Assembly: GCA_963555705.1 (NCBI GenBank)
Contig: OY743172.1
Span: 66,980,602 to 67,044,601 of the forward strand
DNA from: Ligustrum vulgare
Taxonomy: Eukaryota > Streptophyta > Magnoliopsida > Lamiales > Oleaceae
Length of the DNA stretch: 64,000 bases
Direction: 5' to 3'
Every line of letters begins with the position of its first letter. Position 1 is the stretch's first letter. The notes below the pieces were generated by a model that ran no database searches, was not told the DNA's origin, and saw only the letters and a program-made list of their open reading frames with translations. The position numbers were made by a program, and so were the translations under genes. This document shows positions 57,239-64,000 of the stretch, one piece after another.

Positions 57239-58478
57239 TAGGCCTGGGCGTTTACCGGTTTCGTTCGGTTCGGTTCGGTTATTAAAGGAACCGAAACCAA
57301 GCTGAAACCTTCGGTTCGATTTTGGTTCGGTTGCTTCAAAGACAAGAATCGAACGGTTTCGATTTCGGTTCGATTTTCGGTTATCTTTCGATTTTTGTTC
57401 GGTTCCCATTAAAAAAATTAAATTTGATGCAAATAAAAAAAAAAAAAAATCTAATTGTTTGCAAAAATTAAAGGTAAATACAACCAAATAAGCTTCCAAC
57501 TAAAATTAAACTCCAAATTCATGTAAAATATACCAAGAATGTGAATTTCAGAATCTTGATGATTAAAACTTTTTTTTTCTACTCTAAAATCATTCTTATT
57601 TGAAAAAAAGTCACGTCGTGGAAGTAAGAACATTTGAATCTCAGTAAAAGTAAATTCCACAATAATAATACCATAATAGTGTATGAAATGACTTAAAAGT
57701 AATTACTATATTCCATAATAATAGTGTATCAAACAGACAACATTTCATACACTGTCTAAGTGTATATACATTAAAGTGTGGTTCTACTTGGAGAAGATTG
57801 TGAGTCGTGGATTTCTAATTAAAATACCTTACTAATCTGAACAACATTTCTCGAATGGAAAGATTGTGAGTAAATTTATACTCCTTTAATCCACTATCTA
57901 CACATTAAAGCACGAGTATAAATATATTTTGCTGTATAATGCAATGAAAAATTAAAAAAAAAAAAAAAAAAATTATGATTCATGGATTTCTAATTAAAAT
58001 ACTTTACCAATATGGACAACATTTCTCAAATGGAAAAATTGAGAGTGTCTGTTTGTTAAAATTTTGGTGTTTAAAAACATATTTTTTTATGTTTTCTAGG
58101 TAAGATGTGTGGTTAAAAATTGGAGAGAGAAAATATGTATGGTTAAAAGATGATTTGAGAAATTGTGTTATTTAAAAAAAAAAAAAATTGGCTTTTGCCA
58201 AACAGAGGCTAAATTTATACTGTGATCCACTATCTACACATTAAATCTTGGGTATAAATATATTTTGATGTATAATTCAATGAAAAATTTTAAAAAAAAA
58301 ATGTTTTTATCGGTTTTGAATTCGATTTTTGGTTTTGATTTTGAGAACTGATCGGTTTCTGTTTTTTTTTTTTAAAAAATCGGTTTCTTTTTTGGTTTTG
58401 AATTTTTTTTTCAAGAACCGAAATATTTCAATTTTTTCAGTTCGGTTTACTCGGTTCTGGTTTTTTTGTCCACCCCTA
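57239..58478. mobile_element. hAT-type non-autonomous element in the 3' LTR
   Basis: The left end taggcctgggcg and the inverted right end taggggtggacaaa form short imperfect inverted repeats, with a perfect 8-bp duplication CTTAGGGC (57231-57238, 58479-58486). Both ends are rich in cggttcggtt/aaccgaa words. 1240 bp, no transposase. A nested inverted-repeat piece (gtctgtttgtt at about 58047, ccaaacagaggc at about 58198) may be a second MITE. Its family differs from the hAT at 57-903. Confidence 0.85.
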
Positions 58479-58486
58479 CTTAGGGC

Positions 58487-59034
58487 TGTAAGTTGAATTT
58501 GCAGCTGTAAATAAAATCACCTAACGCTCACGCGATGATTTGCCCGCCCGATCGCGCGGTAGTAATTTTTAGGGTTTCGCGAGTTTTATCTTCAATTTCC
58601 CTTTTTTTTACTTGTAAGACTTTGTTTTGAGCCATTTTGTAGCAAGATCTAGTTTAGGTCTTTATATATATATATATATGTCATTTTAATGATTGTAATA
58701 GAGATAGACTTTTGATGAATAAAATATTGTGTTGAGTTATTTCTCTCTCATATATTGTTCTTGAATGAATTTTTGAACTTATCAAAGATTATCACACATT
58801 TGTGACGTTCACCAATTGAACTTATCAAAGGCGTGGACAACCTTTGTGGCGTTCCCCCATGTTGGTTCTTGTTTCCGTATCGTAACGGGTACAAGGTTTA
58901 ATATACCTTAGGTTCTTGCGTCATGAGACTCGAGTCTCCATGTCACTGTCCGTTCACAACCTAAATTTGAAACTCTCTAACGTTTCAAATCAATTTTCGC
59001 GTATTCTTCGTGATTCCCACAACAAATCACATCA
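58487..59034 (+). repeat. Rest of the 3' LTR of the 55-kb Ty3 element
   Basis: Matches about 55510-56050 of the 5' LTR (for example ttgaacttatcaaag and cgtttcaaatcaattttcg), with many substitutions. Ends CACATCA before the AACAG duplication. Confidence 0.8.
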
Positions 59035-59039
59035 AACAG

Positions 59040-61250
59040 TTAGGTCATCTCCAACCGGTACTCTAAAGAGGTAAAATTCTTGATTATGTTGTTCACCTCT
59101 TCTCCAACCGTGACGCTATCTGGGAAGTCAAACTCAATTTTTTGCTGTCGATGAACAGTGCTATGCTATATACGTTGCACTGTTGAAGACGGTATACCCC
59201 TTCCCCCCGCCCCCCCGGGCGGCCACTCTTGCCCCTTTTTTTGTTTCATTGTACGTGTGTAGCTATAAAAGAATTTCCTTTATTAATTGTTATGTTTGTG
59301 GTGGGTGGGGGGGGGGGGGTCCAAATCAATTAAAAAATTATATTTTATGAACATATATGTTGATGTATTTATCGTTTTATTGTTATTCTTCATTTTATTG
59401 TGTTTGTGTTTTTAATTTGACCATTATTTTTATAACATAATTAAATACAATCCAAATAGTACAATTAAATGAGACAATAAAATAGATTACTAAATGAAAT
59501 TGAAAATTTGTAGGAATAATATACTGATTTTGAGATTTAAATTATGGAACTAAATATATTTGATTAATTTCTCGTTTTACCGTTAATTTAAATAGAAACG
59601 TGAGTGGTGATTAAATTAATAGTAAAATAAATATTTCAAATAAAATCAAAATCAAAATAAGTTAAAAAGGAAAAAATAAAAACTATTTATTTGGTACGAA
59701 ATTTGAAGTTTTTTGTTGGAGATGAGTTATAAGAATATAGTAAGAAAAACTACATTTTAGTGTAAAGCTGACTGCATTTTAAAGTTTTGGGGGTTAAAGA
59801 TGGCCTTATACCAAATTTGGTGTAATAAACCATAAAAAAATAAATTCACTCCAATAGTTGTACCAAATTTTGCCCGATAGAGATTAAAATCAATTTTTTA
59901 GTAGATTTTGATAAAAGTTGATGAGATTTGTCGTTGAAAAGTTTGAATCCCATGAAATATATGATTGAAATTGAAATTGATAGTTGACTTTGATTTATAT
60001 TAAAATATAGATTTTAAATATGAAGGGCTTACACCAAATGAATGGTGTGTGTGCGTGTGTGTATTGTTATTTGTCTATACAAATAATTTATTTCATTTTC
60101 TATTTAGCCCCTGTTTGGTATAGATAAAAATGAGATTCTTAGTAGATTTTGATAAAAGTTGATATGTGTGGTTGAAAACTGTGGGTTCCATAAAATGTGT
60201 GATTAAAATTAATTGCTGACTTTGACTTGAGATTAAAAATCAGATTTTAATCAAAACCAAACATGAGCTTAGTTAAAAAAGAAATTATTATTATTAAATA
60301 AATGAAAATTATATATAATGAACTGAAATATTACATTATTAAATTTTGAAATTAAAAACTAAATATTACATTTGAACGGAAAAAAGAAAAATTATTGTAA
60401 TAAGTATCAAACTAAATTACAACATTTATTTATCGAAATTTATGTATTCAATTCATAAATGGTCAATAAATGCATTTCGAAGTGTAATGTACCGATTTTT
60501 TGCCTTGATTTGTTTATGTCGTGCTAAAGTTTCTTGACATCGAGTATTTTCATCAACAATCATCTCAACTTTTGAAGATGAACGTGCAATCCAATCTTCA
60601 ATTGGTGCATTAATATCACATAGAATATTGTGAGGAAAATAAAATTGTGCTTATATATTTTAATTTAATAGCAGATCCAATTTTACGTGAGTTTTTTAAA
60701 ACTCTGAACAAACAAGTATTTTGTAGAAAAGAGCTCAACAACAAGGTTAAAGATCTCAAAGTATATTTTTGTTCATTTGGTAAATATTTTGATGTTCTCG
60801 GAGGATCTGAAAATGATCTTTCAGGGTACTAAACTATTGTGCTAGTTTAATGTTGTATTGCATTTTTTTTTTTTTTTTTTTTATGTTGTTGTCCTACTTC
60901 TTAATTTCTATTTATCAAATTTGTAATTTTTGAGATTTATAATTGTAATTTACAAATTAATATTAAATAAAAAATATTGGTCACATACAAGTAAATAAAA
61001 ACACATATTTTCAACAACCCATTCTCCAAAAAGATTTTAATTTTTTTCAAAATCTCCTATACCAAACGGGCTCTAAAAAAATAAAAAAGAGGAAATCACG
61101 CAAAATACAAAAAAAATTAACTAATTACATTTACACGCTTAAAACTAATTAAAAGTCTAAACACTGTAAACAATACGGTGTAATCAAAAGCCCAACAAAA
61201 TATCTAAATCAAAAGGAGCAGAATACGATCGATCTATTATCTGTGGCTAC
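59040..61250. other. Gene-free interval with several MITE-like pieces
   Basis: AT-rich. The start (tcatctccaaccg, 59044) and the distant tttgttggagatgag (59714) could be ends of one PIF/Harbinger-like MITE. Two related 130-160 bp blocks sharing agtagattttgataaaagtt lie at about 59895-60020 and 60107-60268. A G run (about 59307-59319), a poly-T run (about 60864-60882) and a partial copy near 61030-61075 also occur. No protein is supported. Confidence 0.5.
60107..60268. mobile_element. MITE-like element
   Basis: The left end gcccctgtttggt and the inverted right end gctcatgtttggttttgatt form an imperfect inverted repeat. An internal block repeats that at 59895-60020. No clear TSD. Confidence 0.5.
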
Positions 61251-61639
61251 AGGTACCTCGAGGAGGCACTTCGGCTAAGGGAGGTGCCGCCAGACTATAC
61301 TGCAAAAAACTGGAACAATTGCTGGCCCTCCCTATTTCGTTGCAAATTTTTCGAGAGATTTAATTTTATGGAAACATAAGCGTCTCAACATTCTAGTTTA
61401 CTGGAAATCTATAGTCTATAGATACAACTTTGTCACAATGTCTTCTTGAGTGGCCATGGAACTTGTCTCCTATTCATCGTTTAAAAGGTTTTACTTTCAA
61501 TTATTTCAGGGAGGCTCCATACCAAATTAGCCAGTAGACAGCAGTGGAGGTCGCGAAGCTACTTCAAGAACAAGTAGCGAATAAAGTTCGATTAATGTTT
61601 CATGTTGTCGCGGAGAAGGAATTGTTTGTTTTTGCAGAG

Positions 61640-61747
61640 GTTGTTTCTTGACTAGTATAATTTGTTAGTTAATTTTGGATATTGTAAAAATCTAAAAAAT
61701 GACATTCAAGTAGAAAAAAGTGGTAATTAACAATTTTAGAGGGAGAA

Positions 61748-61791
<44 letters not shown>

Positions 61792-62900
61792 TATGAATTG
61801 CTTAAGAAAAGGGTTACAAGCTTTTAGCTATATATATAGGGAAGTAACCTCACAACTAAATCTAACAAACTTGAATATAATGCAAACTAGTTTTAATTCT
61901 AGCACATTCTAGAATATTTAACTCAACTAACATCTATAATAGCCCCCATCAAGTTGGAAGTTTTATATGCAATATAACACCAACTTAAAGATACAACAAA
62001 AGTAAAAATAATACAAAATTATTTAAATTTCTCATAAAATTCCCTTTAAATCATAAGACGGAAGTATCAATCTTCAAATATGTAAAATCAGCTACAACCA
62101 GTCGATAAATCTTCAAATCAGCTACAATAAGCTCGTAAACCCATCCACAGTTAAAAATGAACTAAATTTTGAGGTAATCTGCATGGCAACGCACCATAAA
62201 TCCACAGGGCTCAATCATCAATAGTCCACAAAATTTATTGCGCATCATTCTAACAGCAAAATAATCTTCAAAATCGCAATCACGATATCATTTTCAAAAG
62301 CATAATCCATGCGTTTATAAATTACAACATTTGTTGTAATATCATCTAATCGAATGCATATCATTCATCGTCCAAAACTTCGTCGAACTTAGGCATAATG
62401 CAAATTCTTCCAAATAGCCAAATAGGTCAAACCATCAAATACTAAACACCCATTATGGGCCCAATGTCAAATCCAAAAAATCCAACCCAAAATCCTACTT
62501 TCAGAAATCTGGGGGTTAAAATCAATGACTAAGAAACTTTGGGACCAATCTACAATTTTCGAATTCTGGACTATTCTGCACCAAATCCAGACATTCAAGG
62601 ACCAACTTCAGCAGTTATACTGACAAGGTCCATTTTCATATAATTAAAACTACAGGGACCAGTTAAAAACAGATCCAAAACCCGTAGGGACCTATTCTTC
62701 AATTTTCGAAAATTTGTTAATGAAAATATGACATCTTCATCCACCAATCGTTGCTGCAGTCTACAAAATATCAAAATTAACCATCGTCTCCAGCCTCAAA
62801 TTTTTCATCTGCCACAGCCACCATTGGTATCGACCAATCATCGAAAAATTTATCAAACACATAGAAAGTTTCTTCTCATCCTCTCTGTTGACGTCTAATT
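61640..62900 (-). mobile_element. Probable antisense copia LTR and 3' internal remnant
   Basis: On the minus strand a purine tract (gatgggggct, about 61952-61943) is followed by an LTR-like run with a TATA-like ctatatatatagc (about 61840) and ttgtaacccttttcttaagc at about 61818. Upstream on that strand (62000-62900) is non-coding sequence of the kind found before copia 3' LTRs. The end of the LTR and any TSD are not determined. Confidence 0.4.
61751..61787. repeat. (AT)n microsatellite
   Basis: About 18 AT repeats within the LTR-like segment. Polymorphism is likely. Confidence 0.95.
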
Positions 62901-62939
62901 TTGTCAACAAATAAAAGTGGTTGGATCTTTGTAGTTGAT

Positions 62940-64000
62940 AAACGGATTATATATTTTTCTTTAATTTGTCTAAGTATGTAGCTCTCAAACAGGCTTGTAT
63001 ACGATTGTATTGAATTTCGTAATATTGCAAGAGATAAGAAAAGAAACAGATCGAAAGCGAACTGAGACCAAAGTTACGTAAATTCACGTCCAGTTCGATA
63101 CCGATCTGACAGCCAGGTCGAATCCACGAAATCAAACAACAAGAGTTCTGGGAGGTTTTTTCTATATCACCTGCCCTTTAATGAGCATTTACCACTTCTA
63201 TTTATAGTAGTTGAAGAATTAAAACATAATCATTACAACATATCACTTCTGCAGTATGTGACTGACAATGACTACTGAAATTTCTGACAACATGTCACAA
63301 ATGTTTTCACTGACATTTCACAAACAATCATAATTATTGACACATAATACGGCTGATTTGATGTATTAGAAGCGCCGCCAGCCTCACTATGCTTGGAATT
63401 CACCTCGGTCGACACAACCTCGGCATCGAGTCACCTCGTTCATGGCCATTCACTTCTCCTTCAAAGTTGAGGTCGGCTCCTAATTCACCTCGGCGCCTTA
63501 TAAGCTCGGTCAATGCAAATCATCTCTCCGTCAAAGTTGAGGTCGGTTATAAATTCACCTCGGAGCCAAATCGCCCCGGTCAAAATAAACTAGTTGTTAT
63601 CTTAAGTTGAGGTCAACATATTGAATCCACGTCAGCACGATAGACAACAATTGTCCCCTCGAGATCAGTCCAACAAAAACTTGGATGACGGATCTCGAAA
63701 TTTCCATTAGAACAGCCTTCCAATTGACGTCGCTTTTAATACGTTGACGGATTCAAATTGCCAGGTGTCGCTGTGTGAATGGTGCGTCAGATCTTGGATC
63801 AAGTGTCGCCGCCTTCATAATGACAACGCGTCTTGTCATTATGCCTAATAAATGGCCTCTCTCTCTCTCCTCCCCTTATAAATAGGGGCAATATTCTCAC
63901 AAGAAAGCTATTGATTCTCTGAAATCCTCTCTGCCAATATCAGATCGCTTATTTAGATGACCTGTAATTAACCTCGTTATCATATCCGATCTTCTATTTC
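62940..64000 (+). mobile_element. Probable LTR (U3 side) cut by the window edge
   Basis: A TATA-like cttataaatagg lies at about 63876-63887 downstream of tandem 70-bp repeats and a pyrimidine run (tctctctctctcc), a layout typical of a large LTR promoter; transcription would run off the right edge. No partner LTR or coding sequence in the window. The left limit is arbitrary. Confidence 0.4.
63396..63615 (+). repeat. 70-bp tandem repeat, three copies
   Basis: The landmark aagttgaggtc recurs at about 63464, 63534 and 63604, exactly 70 bp apart, each unit also with attcacctcgg and a caccg/ctcggtca block. Copies are diverged. It lies about 270 bp upstream of a TATA box. Confidence 0.85.

Larger units (their letters stand above)
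55273..59034 (+). mobile_element. Ty3-type retrotransposon with truncated interior and a hAT insertion
   Basis: The 5' LTR is 55273-56050 (778 bp, TAATACC start, ending CACATCA) and a primer site (tggtattagag, 56053-56063) follows. The interior is only about 1.16 kb. The 3' LTR, missing its first 220 bp or so, runs from about 57212 to 59034 with a hAT element inside. A perfect 5-bp duplication AACAG flanks it (55268-55272, 59035-59039). It belongs to the same LTR family as 14817 and 47915. No pol sequence is left. Confidence 0.85.

Overview
This is AT-rich intergenic DNA from a plant nuclear genome, probably a eudicot. The evidence is plant-type Ty1/copia, Ty3/gypsy, CACTA, MULE, hAT and Helitron elements, a Cassandra-type TRIM, and two copies of the plant DUF569 (actin-cross-linking/fascin-like) family. 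The species cannot be fixed from sequence alone. Almost all of the window is transposable elements, many nested. I trust only two ordinary host loci, both DUF569 genes on the + strand: a short single-exon copy at 28607-29230 and a three-exon copy at 42410-43735.

Layout. 0-2 kb: 3' end of a copia element (broken pol tail and LTR) carrying a hAT element with a perfect 8-bp duplication. 2.2-4.1 kb: LTR-like DNA split by a complete Cassandra-type TRIM whose LTRs contain a 5S-like segment. 4.5-8.3 kb: a non-autonomous CACTA element carrying two receptor-like-kinase exons in antisense. 10.0-10.6 kb: a tandem TRIM with three LTRs. About 11.3-27.1 kb: a decayed Mutator-like element with a mudrA-type gene on + and a converging, putatively Ulp1-type gene on -. 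Its N-terminal region is triplicated. It was later interrupted by a Ty3 element (14817-17224), a CACTA element with TNP2/TNPA remains (from 18830) and LTR-like DNA (about 24.1-25.5 kb).

The first DUF569 gene follows, then a 5.7-kb Helitron (29713-35442) that captured an MPS1/TTK-type kinase exon, then an intact young copia element (35838-41051) with an uninterrupted 1340-aa polyprotein, near-identical LTRs and a 5-bp duplication. Next come a decayed hAT element, the second DUF569 gene, and a decayed Ty3/gypsy element (44473-50603) whose RNase H region was broken by an antisense solo LTR (47915-48673). From 51.8 to 64 kb there are LTR remnants, MITE-like inverted repeats, a Ty3 element (55273-59034) with a hAT element in its 3' LTR, and at the right edge an LTR-like region with 70-bp tandem repeats.

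Working together: apart from the copia polyprotein, no complete transposition gene set survives. The two DUF569 genes look like dispersed paralogues now separated by Helitron and copia DNA. Boundaries supported by target-site duplications, paired LTRs, termini or splice phase are the firm calls; others are marked approximate. Most coding-looking stretches elsewhere are chance frames or antisense shadows.
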